Both the position numbers and the translations under genes were made by a program. From contig CAZIDG010000007.1 of assembly GCA_964538065.1 (NCBI GenBank), positions 1-64,000 of the forward strand: a stretch of 64,000 nucleotides of DNA. The letters are read 5' to 3'. The DNA comes from G963664225 sp964538065 (GTDB taxonomy: Bacteria > Verrucomicrobiota > Verrucomicrobiia > Limisphaerales > UBA1319). This document shows positions 29,250 through 39,779 of this stretch, piece after piece. Every line of letters begins with the position of its first letter. Position 1 is the first letter of the stretch. The notes under the pieces were generated by a model. The model saw nothing but the letters and a program-made list of their open reading frames with translations. It had not been told where the DNA came from and ran no database searches.

Positions 29250-32137
29250 TCAACAAACCGCAATGTTTACTATCTTCTTCGGCACAGCGATGACTTTCTT
29301 GAGCGTTTTGCCTTCCACAAAAGGTTTAATCTTTTCATTGGCCAGAGCTGCGGCCTGCATCTGATCAGGGGTCGCCGCTGCCGGAACCTTGATAAGACCA
29401 CGAAGTTTGCCGTTCACCTGGACCGGAATTTCAATCATGTCTTCCACCAGAAGAGCAGGATCAAACACCGGCCACGGTGCATAGGCCAGAGTAGTGTCGG
29501 CCTGGCCAGTAAGGATGGCATTCAACTCCTCTGTTATGTGCGGTGCAAATGGCTGCAGGAGAATCAGAAACTCACGCATGACCGACTTGGGACGATTGGG
29601 CCACGTGATCGCCTCATTCACAAACACCATCAGGGCCGAGATGGCCGTGTTAAACCGCAATCCCTCCATATCGTCCGTAACCTTTTTAATACAGGCATGC
29701 AGCGCTTTAAGCTGCTCGCGTGTCGGTTGGACATCCTGAATTGTCGGATTCAACTTAATCCGTTCCAGCAACTTGGGATCAGACGGTCCTGATACAGTGG
29801 CAGCCTGTTCAAATTCCTCCTCGCTTGTTTCATCAATGAACATGCGCCAGACACGCCCCAGGAAGCGATACACACCTTCCACACCACGAGTACTCCATGG
29901 TTTGACCATTTCCAGAGGGCCCATGAACATTTCGTAGAGACGAAAGGCATCAGCACCGTAATCGACTAAAATGTCGTCAGGATTCACGACATTGCCCCTG
30001 GATTTGGACATCTTCTGGCCATCTTCACCAAGAATAAGTCCTTGATTGACAAGCTTATAGAATGGCTCCGGCGTGGAAACGAGATTCCAGTCAAAGAGTA
30101 CCTTATGCCAAAACCGTGCGTAGAGGAGGTGCAGTACGGCATGTTCGGTTCCCCCCACGTACAAATCGACCCCAGGAGTGGGCTTGTCATGATCCCCCTT
30201 CGCAGTCCCCATCCAATATTGTTCCGCAGCGGATCCGCAAAAAGCACCGCCATTGCGCGCATCAATGTATCTCAGGTAATACCAGCAACTTCCAGCCCAT
30301 TGTGGCATGGTATTGGTCTCCCGGGTCGAACCATCAGGCAGACTCACCCACTCCTGTGCTCGAGCCAGAGGTGGTTCACCTGTGCCAGTAGGTTTGTAAT
30401 CCGCCAATGGTGGAGGCTGCAAAGGCAGTTTGGACTCGGGCAGTGCCTCATGGCGGCCATTTCGCCAAACGATCGGGAACGGTTCACCCCAATAACGTTG
30501 GCGACTAAAGAGCCAATCCCTGAGTTTGTAATTCACGCGCCGTACGCCGCACTGTTTTTCCTCCAGCCAGGCCGCAATTTTGCGCTTGGCTTCAGGGGTG
30601 GGTAATCCACTCAAAAAACCTGAATTGACGCTAATCCCATCATCCACAAAACCAATCGATTTGGACGGATCAGGTGCCTGGACAACGATGCGTATGGGAA
30701 GATCAAATTTCTGAGCGAATTCCAAGTCGCGGGTATCATGCGCAGGTACAGCCATGATGGCGCCGGTGCCATAGGTTGATAGCACGTAATCTGCTATCCA
30801 TATGGGGATACGTTCACCGTTGACGGGATTAATCGCATACGCCCCAGTAAAGACGCCAGTTTTCTCCTTAGCCAGGTCTGTGCGTTCCAAGTCGCTCTTG
30901 GAAGCGGCATACGTCTGGTAATTCTTGACTGCAGACATGGGATCAACGACGGCGCCGCCCTTCCAGGAATCCGGAGTCTGATCAGGCCAGACTGATGGCA
31001 CAATATCCTTAAGGAGCGCATGTTCAGGAGAAAGAACCATGTAGGTTGCTCCAAAAAGTGTATCAGGCCGCGTGGTAAAGACAGTGATGACCTTATCAGA
31101 GCCAGCCACCTTGAAATTCACCTCCGCTCCTTCACTGCGTCCAATCCAATTGCGCTGCATTTCCTTCAGCGAAGGGGTCCAATCAATCGTATCAAGGTCT
31201 TGCAGAAGACGTTCCGCATAGGCCGTAATGCGCAACATCCACTGGCGCATTGGTTTGCGAATAACAGGNNNNNNNNNNNNNNNNNNNNNNNNNNNNNNNN
31301 NNNNNNNNNNNNNNNNNNNNNNNNNNNNNNNNNNNNNNNNNNNNNNNNNNNNNNNNNNNNNNNNNNNNCCGCATAGGCCGTAATGCGCAACATCCACTGG
31401 CGCATTGGTTTGCGAATAACAGGGAATCCTCCAACCTCGCTTTTACCATCAACAACCTCCTCGTTGGCCAAGACCGTACCCAGATCGGGGCACCAGTTCA
31501 CTGGGGCTTCAGAGACATAAGCCAAGCGCTTGCCATCACGATAGTTCCGTTTATCTGCTTCCGATGTGACATCGGCTGGATAGGTAAGCGATGCAATAGG
31601 TTCGGCTTTGTTCGTGGCTGGATTGAACCAGGAATTGTAAAGCTTCAGGAAGATCCACTGGGTCCACTTGAAATAATTGGGATCTGTGGTGTCTATTTCA
31701 CGACTCCAGTCATAACTGAATCCGAGGGCCTGGATTTGTCTTTTGAAATTGGCAATGTTGGCTTCCGTGGTCTTGCGGGGATGCTGCCCAGTCTTGATCG
31801 CATACTGTTCGGCAGGCAGTCCAAAGGCATCCCATCCCATGGGATGCAAAACGTTAAAGCCCCGTGCGCGTTTATAACGGGAAACAATATCGGTGGCGGT
31901 GTAACCCTCGGGATGTCCCACGTGCAGTCCTGCCCCGGAAGGATATGGAAACATATCCAGAACATAATATTTGGGAGGCAATCGGGTGGAATCCGCGCCG
32001 TGACGACGCGCAAATGGGTGGTGGGGAGGGATGCTATCGCCGGGGTTCCAGGACCGATACACTTCCTGACGGCCCCAGGACTGCTGCCATTTTCGCTCGA
32101 TCAAATCAAACGGATACTGCTTACGTGTATGCGACAT
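29250..32137 (-). CDS. leuS: Leucyl-tRNA synthetase (interrupted by an assembly gap)
   Basis: A class I synthetase attaching leucine to tRNA-Leu. Features: the HIGH motif as LHVGHPEGY in PYPSGAGLHVGHPEGY, the CP1 editing domain with TTRPDTLFGATYMVLSPEH, the KMSKS motif in GQKMSKSRGNVVNPDD, and the C-terminal anticodon-binding region. ATG 32137 (MSHTRKQYPFDLIERKW) matches the family start. The 100-N gap at 31269-31368 lies in the segment MRQWMLRITAYAERLL; removing 155 bp gives a 910-residue protein, close to usual length. No essential residue is missing after repair. Confidence 0.96.
31214..31423. repeat. 55-bp direct duplication flanking a 100-N gap
   Basis: Bases 31214-31268 and 31369-31423 are identical and flank N at 31269-31368, inside leuS. 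Collapsing them restores the frame. Confidence 0.97.
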
Positions 32138-32278
32138 ACAATTAGGCATCGTGCGACATTCCAACTCCAAAGGCAATCGAAGATTCCGACCGGCAGGCAC
32201 GCCATGCATATCCGTCAACACGTGCGAATTCCGATTAAGAAATTGACATTTGTCCTCAGGAATGGCTTATCAGGGCCA

Positions 32279-33136
32279 ATGAATACTCCCATGCTCTCAA
32301 AACGCGACTTTTTGAAGGTCACCTTGTCGGGGGCAGTTGCGTGCGCCGCTCTTCATCCGGCCGCGCTACTGGCCGCCAAAACCAAAAAAATCCCTGTTGG
32401 ATTGCAGCTGTACTCGGTGCGCACCGAATGTGAAAAGGATTTCGCCGGCACCCTCAAAGCTGTGGCCAAGATCGGTTACAAGGGTGTTGAGTTCGCCGGT
32501 TATTATGGGAAGGATGCCAAGACACTTCGCGCCATGCTTGATGACAATGGTCTCAAGTGCTGCGGGACGCATATTGGCCTGGATACCCTTCTGGGAGACA
32601 ATTTGGACAAGACCGTTGAATTCAACAAGATCCTGGGCAACAAGTTCCTGATCGTGCCCGGATTCGATGAAAAGTACCGTAACAGTCGCCAAGCCTGGCA
32701 GAATACAGCCATGCTATTCAATGAACTCGCGGCCAAGGTCAAACCTCACGGCATGCGCGTCGGCTATCACAATCACGACATTGAATTCAAAAAACTCGAT
32801 GGCGAAATGCCCTGGGACACGTTCTTTGGAAATACCAAGAAGGCTGTCGTCATGCAGTTTGACACGGGCAACGCCATGCATGGTGGCGGTGATGCCGTGA
32901 TATTTTTGAAGCGTTATCCAGGCCGCGCTGCCACGGTACATTTGAAACCATTCTCAGCGACCAAGCCCAATGCCTTGATTGGCGATGACGATCTGCCTTG
33001 GGAGGAAATCTTCCATCTTTGTGAAACCTCGGCCAAGACAGAGTGGTATATCGTGGAATACGAAAGCGATGCCTATCCTCCGCTGGTCAGCGTCCAAAAA
33101 TGCTTCGAGAAGCTTCAAGCTTGGGGCAAGTGCTAG
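32279..33136 (+). CDS. Exported TIM-barrel sugar phosphate isomerase/epimerase-like protein
   Basis: 285 residues from ATG 32279 (or 32291). The N terminus SKRDFLKVTLSGAVACAA looks like a Tat-type signal, except that the twin arginine is KR. The AP-endonuclease-2-like TIM barrel follows: VGLQLYSVR, GYKGVEFAGYYG, the metal ligands GYHNHDIEF, VMQFDTGNAMHGG and YIVEYES. Related PVC and Bacteroidetes proteins act on sugars outside the cytoplasm (for example 3-keto sugar dehydration), but the reaction here is unknown. It is divergent from leuS. Confidence 0.87.
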   Translation: MNTPMLSKRDFLKVTLSGAVACAALHPAALLAAKTKKIPVGLQLYSVRTECEKDFAGTLKAVAKIGYKGVEFAGYYGKDAKTLRAMLDDNGLKCCGTHIGLDTLLGDNLDKTVEFNKILGNKFLIVPGFDEKYRNSRQAWQNTAMLFNELAAKVKPHGMRVGYHNHDIEFKKLDGEMPWDTFFGNTKKAVVMQFDTGNAMHGGGDAVIFLKRYPGRAATVHLKPFSATKPNALIGDDDLPWEEIFHLCETSAKTEWYIVEYESDAYPPLVSVQKCFEKLQAWGKC

Positions 33137-33159
33137 AAGCGCTCCATAATGTTTTAGAC

Positions 33160-33187
33160 AAAACCACGCCGGAAACGGCGTGGTTTT
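33160..33187. terminator. Terminator between convergent genes
   Basis: AAAACCACGCCG / CGGCGTGGTTTT with a GAAA loop and a T run, following the TIM-barrel gene and abutting the SNF2 gene end. Confidence 0.9.
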
Positions 33188-36100
33188 TTAATTTTCCGCA
33201 AAGAGGTATTCCAGATCCTGTTTGGACAAGCTACGGGCAAAACCTTCCTCACCCAGAACGTCGGATATGGTTTGAGATTTGCGCTGCTGCAACTCCCATA
33301 TTTTCTCCTCCACCGTCCCCGGCGCAATCAATCGGTAGGCCATAACGGTCTGTGTCTGGCCAATGCGATGCGAGCGGTCAATGGCCTGCGCTTCCACAGC
33401 CGGATTCCACCACGGGTCATACAGAAGCACGTAACTGGCGGAGGTGAGGTTCAAGCCGGTACCTGCCGCCCGGAGACTCAGCAAAAACACACCGGGTTGC
33501 GTATCGCTCTGAAATGCCTGCACCACCTCCTGTCGCTGCTTGGTTGCACCTGTTAACAGATGCGTAGGTATCTGCCGCTGTTGGCATTCCAGCTCAAGCA
33601 ACTTGAGCATTTGAACAAACTGGCTGAATACCAAGACTTTATGTCCTTCGGCCAGAAGCGGTTCCAACAACTCGAACAACGTTTCGGTCTTGCCGGACAG
33701 CGCATCGCTGCCCACCAGTTGTGGGTGACAGCAGATTTGCCGCAAGCGGGTGAGTGCAGCGAGCACGTGTATCTTGCTTTGAGCCAGACCTTTATCGGCA
33801 ACGGTTTGAAGGATTTGCTCGCGGCTGCGTCGTAACTCAGCCAGGTAAAGCTTACGCTGCAATTCACCCAATTCGCAATCGCGTCGTTCTTCAATTCGAT
33901 CCGGTAGATCCCGAGCAACTTGTTTCTTAAGTCGACGAAGAATCAGTGGACGAAGCCGTGCTGATAACCGGCGGCGGCTGATATGGCGCAATTCCATATC
34001 ATCACCAGGGGGGTCATATTTTTCGTTAAAATCCGACTGGCTGCCAAGATATCCGGGTTGCACAAAATCCATGATGCTCCAGAGATCGAGCAAACGGTTT
34101 TCCATGGGTGTGCCCGTAAGGGCTAAACGGTATTTGGAGTGCAACTGCTTAACCGATAGCGTCACCTGTGCCGAGGGGTTTTTGATGAACTGAGCCTCGT
34201 CGAGAACGATCGCACGGAAGGAAAACTTCTGGAGGGCAGTCAGGTCGCGCCTCAACAGGGCGTAATTGGTGACAATAATGTCATGCTGAGGGATTTGCTG
34301 ACGTAAATTGTGCCGGGCCGGTCCGCTCTGAAGGACGAGCACCTTCATTTCCGGTGTGAAACGGTTGGCTTCACGGCGCCAGTTATGGAGCACAGAAGCA
34401 GGACAGATCACCAACGTCGGCTGAGGGTCATTTGTATTGCAATCCTTCAGCCAGGCCAACCAAGCCAGTGTTTGGAGCGTTTTGCCCAACCCCATGTCAT
34501 CCGCAAGAACGCCGCCCAATTTCAAACGGCTCAGATGGCAGAGGAAATCAAAACCCTCCTTTTGATAGGGTCGCAAATCCCCCACCAGTCCCACAGGCAA
34601 ATCAGTCGGTGGAATTCCGGCGAATTTGGCCACATGCTCTTTCAGCACTTTTACCTCGGCTTGATTGGCAAAACGGCTCATGACCGTTTCACCCAACTGC
34701 ACGGCATGCACCATTTCCACCTTCTGGGTAATGGGGCTCAGGCCATCAACACCCAGATCCGCCATGGTTTCGTGAGCGGCCAAAACCGCGTCGGTGTCGA
34801 GTTGGACCCACCCTCCGTCAGGCAACTTGACGAAGCGGTTGGTGGCAGATGCAAGGCGTTCAAGGTCGGAGGCCGATAAGCGCATCCCCTCTCGTTCCCA
34901 TTCAGTCGAGACGGTAAACCAATCGATGCCACTGCCCTCGACAATCAGTTTGGGACGGAGCTTATGCGGATTCAAAAACAAACGCTGGAAGGCCTGGTTC
35001 CCCAGGTACTCAGCCTCAGCGGGACGTTCAGGCCAGGTCATGGCCAGGCTGTTCAAAAAATGCTCATTGGCATCACCTGTCCAAAGCCCCGGTTCAGGCG
35101 TGAACCAGTCAAGTCGTCGCAACCAGCGAACCGCTGGATCAAGGCGTGGATCATCCAAAAATTCGGGCTTTTCCTGCTGACGATACACACTGGAATTAAT
35201 CTGCCACTCATGGCCATTCCATTGCCAGAGGCTGTTGTCACGTTCGCTGCGGGCCAACAAGCGCAACCGCACCGTATCTTCATTTAACTCAAAGACAAAT
35301 TGTGGTTTGGCCTGATGGGATATGCAGATGCGGTCCCACTCAGCCCCTTCGCCAGCGTGCATCTGTCGCAAACGAGCCAAAAACCGATGGCTCAGTTTCT
35401 TAACCGGCAAACGGGCGTTTTTGAGCCATCGACCGAGCAAATCCGGCGTGGGACTTCGCCGCAATAAATGGAATGTATGTCCCATCAAGATGATGGATGG
35501 CTGCCCATCGAAAAACAACGGCTCAGAAACAGGATGCACGCTGCCATCGGACAGACGAATGTTTTGCGTGAACGACAGATCGCTCTCCTCTTCAAAGAGG
35601 CTCGGAACAAATTCGGCGACTTCGCCCAGAAACTGGAGTTTTCCACCATCGGTCTCCATCTCCAGTCTTGCACAGTTTCCCCATCGCGCCAGCCAGGCCA
35701 GGAGATCAGTCCCGTACAACAACAAGGGGGCAGTGCCTGTACTGGTCGGATGCTGGTCCGCAAGCCATTGGACAAAAAGCCAGTCACCCGCCGGAAAGAG
35801 CTCCTGTTCATGTGCCGCCCGATTGGTGAGATCAACGACCTCCTCCACCGATTTGATTTTCTCACCGGTACGGGGACGGAAGATGGAAAAACGGACCGCC
35901 AGAGCATTTAAAACGTTTCCCGGCGTGGAGGGCATTACCGAGCACAGGACACGCAGGCTGGCTCGGGGCGCGTCCAAATGGGAAGGCATGGGAGGGAAAA
36001 GCCACTCTTCGATGCTGGCAATGAACTCCTGTTCCTGCTCAGCCTGATCTATCTGGGCCAGCCGTTCCATATTGGCCGATGGAATGAGTTCGCTGGGCAG

Positions 36101-36448
36101 AGGCCGTCGGGCACGCAAAAACAATAACGCCAGCCCTTCCAATCGCTCCTGGCCACGAACCGCCATCAGCCGAGGCCACCAGTTGGTGGCGGCAAAATCC
36201 TTCCGCGAGAGCGAAAGTTTACTGAAGTAGTCCTCCAGCAACAGCCACGCCCGCTGGGAATCCTGGCACTCTGCAAACGAGCGAAGCAGCTCCGCGCGTT
36301 CAGCCACAGATACCTTCGAATCTGACAACTCCCGTCTTAGGTCGGCCCAAGCGCCATACGTCTTGTCCAATACGCTGTTTTGCGCATCGTACTTCGCCTG
36401 GCTGCCATTGCCGGCACCATTCCCGTTCTTTCGCGCATGTCTAGGCAT
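33188..36448 (-). CDS. SNF2-family helicase (RapA/HepA-like)
   Basis: 1086 residues. The C-terminal half is a complete Snf2 motor: motif I DDMGLGKTLQTLAWL, motif II as DEAQ in IVLDEAQFIKNPS, motif III LTGTPMENRLLDLW, motif IV region KVLVFSQFVQMLKLL, motif V AGTGLNLTSA and motif VI DRSHRIGQTQTV. The N-terminal half (about 550 residues) has an SNF2-associated region with no zinc finger (SWIM CxCx pattern) that I can see. It remodels protein-DNA or polymerase-DNA complexes using ATP. Transcribed alone. Confidence 0.95.
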   Translation of the reverse strand: MPRHARKNGNGAGNGSQAKYDAQNSVLDKTYGAWADLRRELSDSKVSVAERAELLRSFAECQDSQRAWLLLEDYFSKLSLSRKDFAATNWWPRLMAVRGQERLEGLALLFLRARRPLPSELIPSANMERLAQIDQAEQEQEFIASIEEWLFPPMPSHLDAPRASLRVLCSVMPSTPGNVLNALAVRFSIFRPRTGEKIKSVEEVVDLTNRAAHEQELFPAGDWLFVQWLADQHPTSTGTAPLLLYGTDLLAWLARWGNCARLEMETDGGKLQFLGEVAEFVPSLFEEESDLSFTQNIRLSDGSVHPVSEPLFFDGQPSIILMGHTFHLLRRSPTPDLLGRWLKNARLPVKKLSHRFLARLRQMHAGEGAEWDRICISHQAKPQFVFELNEDTVRLRLLARSERDNSLWQWNGHEWQINSSVYRQQEKPEFLDDPRLDPAVRWLRRLDWFTPEPGLWTGDANEHFLNSLAMTWPERPAEAEYLGNQAFQRLFLNPHKLRPKLIVEGSGIDWFTVSTEWEREGMRLSASDLERLASATNRFVKLPDGGWVQLDTDAVLAAHETMADLGVDGLSPITQKVEMVHAVQLGETVMSRFANQAEVKVLKEHVAKFAGIPPTDLPVGLVGDLRPYQKEGFDFLCHLSRLKLGGVLADDMGLGKTLQTLAWLAWLKDCNTNDPQPTLVICPASVLHNWRREANRFTPEMKVLVLQSGPARHNLRQQIPQHDIIVTNYALLRRDLTALQKFSFRAIVLDEAQFIKNPSAQVTLSVKQLHSKYRLALTGTPMENRLLDLWSIMDFVQPGYLGSQSDFNEKYDPPGDDMELRHISRRRLSARLRPLILRRLKKQVARDLPDRIEERRDCELGELQRKLYLAELRRSREQILQTVADKGLAQSKIHVLAALTRLRQICCHPQLVGSDALSGKTETLFELLEPLLAEGHKVLVFSQFVQMLKLLELECQQRQIPTHLLTGATKQRQEVVQAFQSDTQPGVFLLSLRAAGTGLNLTSASYVLLYDPWWNPAVEAQAIDRSHRIGQTQTVMAYRLIAPGTVEEKIWELQQRKSQTISDVLGEEGFARSLSKQDLEYLFAEN

Positions 36449-36806
36449 TTCAACACGATTCCATTTTATGCGTTCTTACCATCTCCACATAAAATGGGAG
36501 CTTTGGTCAATCTCAAATGGGATATTTTTTGATTGTGCCATCTTCAGGACCATATTTCTCTTGCCCCCCTTGTAAGAGCCAAGTACTTTGCGCCACGGGT
36601 TGGGTTGTTCTTATATATGGGTGAATTATTGTCGTCTGTGTGTTTCACCCTGACGTTCGCTGTCCGCCATCTATCCAGAAGTCACAAAAACGCACTGCTG
36701 ATGCAGGGTAAAATTCAGTCCAAAGCGTTCACGTCCCTTGAGGATTGGTCGGTCATCAAATGATGATGGCTTTTATGATAAACCTCATGAAAACCGGGGT
36801 TCTTAA
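36449..36806. other. Intergenic region upstream of the selenium/double-cubane operon
   Basis: About 360 nt between the SNF2 gene (leftward) and the first gene of the plus-strand operon. It must hold promoters in both directions; I see no motif strong enough to name and no credible gene. Confidence 0.5.
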
Positions 36807-38024
36807 ATGAATTGCACATCTCCTTCCGAAGGGTCGGCACCGAATGCCCATTTACCCGAGCCGTTGATATGGTTCGAGGGCATGATCGACCATTGCTACG
36901 ACGTTGCAGAAGCCGCCAAGGCACAGGGACGCCCGATTGTAGGAATCATGTGTGAATTCACCCCGCGCGAAATCATCATGGCGGCAGGGGCAGTGCCCGT
37001 CTGCCTTTGTGGTGGATCTGCAGCCACAATCCCACCTGCCGAACAGGTGCTTCCCGCCAACCTGTGCCCCTTAATCAAATCGACCTATGGCTATCACCTC
37101 ACCGGCAAGAATCCATTTTTGAAATGGGCGGATCTCGTGGTTGCCGAGACAACCTGTGATGGCAAAAAAAAGATGTTCGAACTCATGGGTCTCTCGAAAC
37201 CCATGTATGTACTTGAGTTGCCTCAAAAGGCCAATGACGACGACGCACTCGAACGATGGACCCAAGAAGTGCGTAAATTCGCAACCCACATGGAAGAACG
37301 ATTCCACACGCGCATCACTGATGAAAAACTGCGTGCAGCATGCCGGTTAATGAATCGTGAACGCGGATTGCGACGGCAGTTGGCGGATTTAATGGTCCAT
37401 GAACACCCGCCCCTCACAGGCCGTCACTTGATCGAATTCAAGAGCATCATCTCAGGTTTGGAGGAGGATTTGCGGCAATATGAACGCGCACTGCAATTCT
37501 ATAACGACGGAACGCCTGCCAGGAGGAACGTTGACAAGCCTGAGATACGGGTTCTGCTCACAGGTGTGCCCCTTGTCCATGGCGCTGAACGCGTGCTGGA
37601 ATTGATCGAGGGGGCTGGCGCTGTCGTGGTTGCCATGGAGAACTGCACTGGGCTCAAGCCGATCCTCGACGATGTAGCTGCTGAAAGGGAAGACCTTATC
37701 CGGGCTATTGCCGAAAAGTACTACCACCTCCCCTGCTCCGTCATGACGTTGAACAACCGGCGCATTGAATCGCTTCGCGCGCTGGCGTTGAAGTATCGCC
37801 CCCAATGCGTCATCGATCTCGTTTGGCAGGCCTGTCTTACATATGATATCGAGACCTTCCACGTGCGCAAAATGGTGGAGGAAGAGCTTCGGCTTCCCTA
37901 CCTGAAAATCGCCACGGACTATTCGCCCTCGGATTCCTCGCGAATCACGGGGCGGATCGAAGCTTTGTTCGAGACAATTCAAAACAAACAATATGAAAAT
38001 CGCACCCCAAATACATTTATCTGA
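36807..38024 (+). CDS. Double-cubane-cluster protein / 2-hydroxyacyl-CoA dehydratase D-like (YjiM type)
   Basis: 405 residues of the HgdB/BcrB/YjiM superfamily. The family strand VGIMCEFTPREIIMAAGAVPV is followed by Cys in PANLCPLIKSTYG and the characteristic TTCDGKKKMFELMG; a later Cys lies in VWQACLTYDIE. The CDGKKK signature and four to six conserved Cys are those of double-cubane [8Fe-9S] proteins, which with an ATP-driven activator carry out low-potential reductions. It is the first gene of an operon with the matching activator and the Sec machinery. The start is ATG 36807 without a clear ribosome site. The substrate is unknown: it could be a small-molecule reductase rather than an acyl-CoA dehydratase. 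Confidence 0.85.
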   Translation: MNCTSPSEGSAPNAHLPEPLIWFEGMIDHCYDVAEAAKAQGRPIVGIMCEFTPREIIMAAGAVPVCLCGGSAATIPPAEQVLPANLCPLIKSTYGYHLTGKNPFLKWADLVVAETTCDGKKKMFELMGLSKPMYVLELPQKANDDDALERWTQEVRKFATHMEERFHTRITDEKLRAACRLMNRERGLRRQLADLMVHEHPPLTGRHLIEFKSIISGLEEDLRQYERALQFYNDGTPARRNVDKPEIRVLLTGVPLVHGAERVLELIEGAGAVVVAMENCTGLKPILDDVAAEREDLIRAIAEKYYHLPCSVMTLNNRRIESLRALALKYRPQCVIDLVWQACLTYDIETFHVRKMVEEELRLPYLKIATDYSPSDSSRITGRIEALFETIQNKQYENRTPNTFI

Positions 38025-38799
38025 TGTCCAGGGAGTTTATTCCGGACCAGAGGGGCGGCTGTGGGAGTTGCTCATGGGCGAACAAATCCACCTGGGGGGA
38101 CTGCAATCCTCCCAAGCCCTGGCACAAGAGGCCGGCATTGTCGCCGGCAGTAAAGGAGTCGATCTTTGTTGCTGCACAGGGGCAGGAATGAGGTTCCTGG
38201 TTCGTTTCTGCAAGGCGGCCCAAATGACAGGGGTGGATGCAACTCCCGCCATCATCGAACTGGGCCGTCGCCGTTCAGCCAACGAGGGATGGGATGGTGC
38301 CATCTCTTTTGTGGAAAGTGATGCCTGTGCAACAGGGTTGCCCTCCAATCATTTTGATTTTGCGTGGGGCGAGGATGCCTGGTGTTATGTGGAAGATAAA
38401 TCAAAACTGATCGCGGAGGCAGCCCGACTCGTCAAACCCGATGGCAAAATTGCCTTCACCGATTGGATGGAGGGCCCCGCTGGATTAACGGACTCGGAAG
38501 CAAAACGCTACCTCGGTTTCATGAAGTTTCCGAATATCCTGACCCTACAGGAATACCAATCCATCCTGACAAACAACCACTGTTCCGTGATCATCGCAAA
38601 GGACACGGGGCGTTTTGCCGCCACCATGCCGCTCTATCTCGACATGATTGAAAAGCAACTGGCCTATGATGCACTGAAAATCATCGGTTTCGATACTGTC
38701 ATGGCCCAGGGCCTCATCGCCGAAATGAAGAATATTCTATCCCTGGCCCAAGCTGGGAAAATCATTCAAGGCATGATTGTTGCCCAAAAAAGACGGTGA
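37993..38799 (+). CDS. SAM-dependent class I methyltransferase
   Basis: 268 residues. Motif I is seen as GVDLCCCTGAGMRFLVRFC (an unusual triple Cys where most members have GxGxG), followed by the acidic MTGVDATPAIIELGRRR, then FDFAWGEDAWCYVEDKSKLIAEAARLVKPDGKIAFTDWME, as in the small-molecule N-/C-methyltransferases. The gene starts inside the end of the double-cubane gene (32-nt overlap) and its TGA overlaps the GTG of the next gene, so it belongs to the operon. The methyl acceptor is unknown. A thiol- or selenium-related acceptor is a guess from context only. Confidence 0.82.
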   Translation: MKIAPQIHLSDVQGVYSGPEGRLWELLMGEQIHLGGLQSSQALAQEAGIVAGSKGVDLCCCTGAGMRFLVRFCKAAQMTGVDATPAIIELGRRRSANEGWDGAISFVESDACATGLPSNHFDFAWGEDAWCYVEDKSKLIAEAARLVKPDGKIAFTDWMEGPAGLTDSEAKRYLGFMKFPNILTLQEYQSILTNNHCSVIIAKDTGRFAATMPLYLDMIEKQLAYDALKIIGFDTVMAQGLIAEMKNILSLAQAGKIIQGMIVAQKRR

Positions 38800-39779
38800 C
38801 AAGTGTGGCGCCCTTGCTCGCATATTTGAGCAGTCCGTGGATTCCCCGCGAATGGATCCTGGCACATGGGATCCACCCTAGAGGCACCTGGACTGATGAC
38901 ATGACTTACAGGGAGGTGGCGCCACTTTCGGCTGGTGTCTGTTCATTTGCAGAGATGCTGGCAAACAGGTCGGCAAGGTCGCCCGAATCAGTCATTATTT
39001 TCACCACAGCCTGCGATCAAATGCGCCGAAGCTTCGACGCCGCCTCTTTTCACGGCCATTCCCGGTCATTTTTATTCAACTTACCTTCAACCCGTTCAAA
39101 CATGGCGCATCGGTTGTTTCGCTCTGAGATGGAAAGACTGGGCCGGTTCCTGACGGAACGTGGAGGCACGGTGCCAACGGACGAAGTGCTCCAACAAAAG
39201 ATGCACGAGACTGGCGATGTTCGTCGATGTTTGTTGGAGGCAGCATCAGGGAGTTCCTCACAATCCTTCCTAAGATCGGTAACACAATATCATCGCGACG
39301 GTACTTTGCTCACACCACAATGGGTTATGCCAGGAAACGGAATCCCACTGGCACTCATCGGAGGTCCGATGTGCCAACAGGATTGGCCTTTTCTGGATGC
39401 GATTGAAGATTGTGGCGGCCGCGTGGTATTCAATGCAACCGAGACCGCTGAGCGCGGTCTTTATCCGGCCTTCGATTCAGGAGCGACAAACACAAATCCA
39501 TTCGATGCCCTTGTGGAGGGGTGTGTGAACCACATGGTCGATGCATTCCAACGACCAAATGACGGACTCTATGCATGGCTGAAATCACGAATCCAAGCGC
39601 GTCATGTGCGGGGCATCATACTCTGGCATTTCACCGGTTGCGACCTTTGGCGTGCTGAAGCGGGAACGATGCGCCAGTTTTTCAACCTGCCCATTCTCAC
39701 GCTTGAACCCAGTGCAGAACCCGGGGTGTCGCAACGCGATATTACCCGCATTCAAGCCTTTTTGGAGACACTCCAATGA
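38796..39779 (+). CDS. 2-hydroxyacyl-CoA dehydratase subunit-like protein, short
   Basis: 327 residues from a GTG overlapping the previous stop (GTGA). The fold is recognisable from LLAYLSSPWIPREWILAHGI, IIFTTACDQMRRSF, SRSFLFNLP, PLALIGGPMCQQDWPFLDAIEDCGGRVVFNATE and IILWHFTGCDLWRAEAG. Candidate cluster ligands are the Cys in GVCSF, TTACDQ and FTGCDLW. It is shorter and more diverged than the gene two positions upstream, and together with the next gene it probably forms the two subunits of a dehydratase/reductase-like complex. No characterised close relative is known to me. Confidence 0.75.
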   Translation: MTSVAPLLAYLSSPWIPREWILAHGIHPRGTWTDDMTYREVAPLSAGVCSFAEMLANRSARSPESVIIFTTACDQMRRSFDAASFHGHSRSFLFNLPSTRSNMAHRLFRSEMERLGRFLTERGGTVPTDEVLQQKMHETGDVRRCLLEAASGSSSQSFLRSVTQYHRDGTLLTPQWVMPGNGIPLALIGGPMCQQDWPFLDAIEDCGGRVVFNATETAERGLYPAFDSGATNTNPFDALVEGCVNHMVDAFQRPNDGLYAWLKSRIQARHVRGIILWHFTGCDLWRAEAGTMRQFFNLPILTLEPSAEPGVSQRDITRIQAFLETLQ

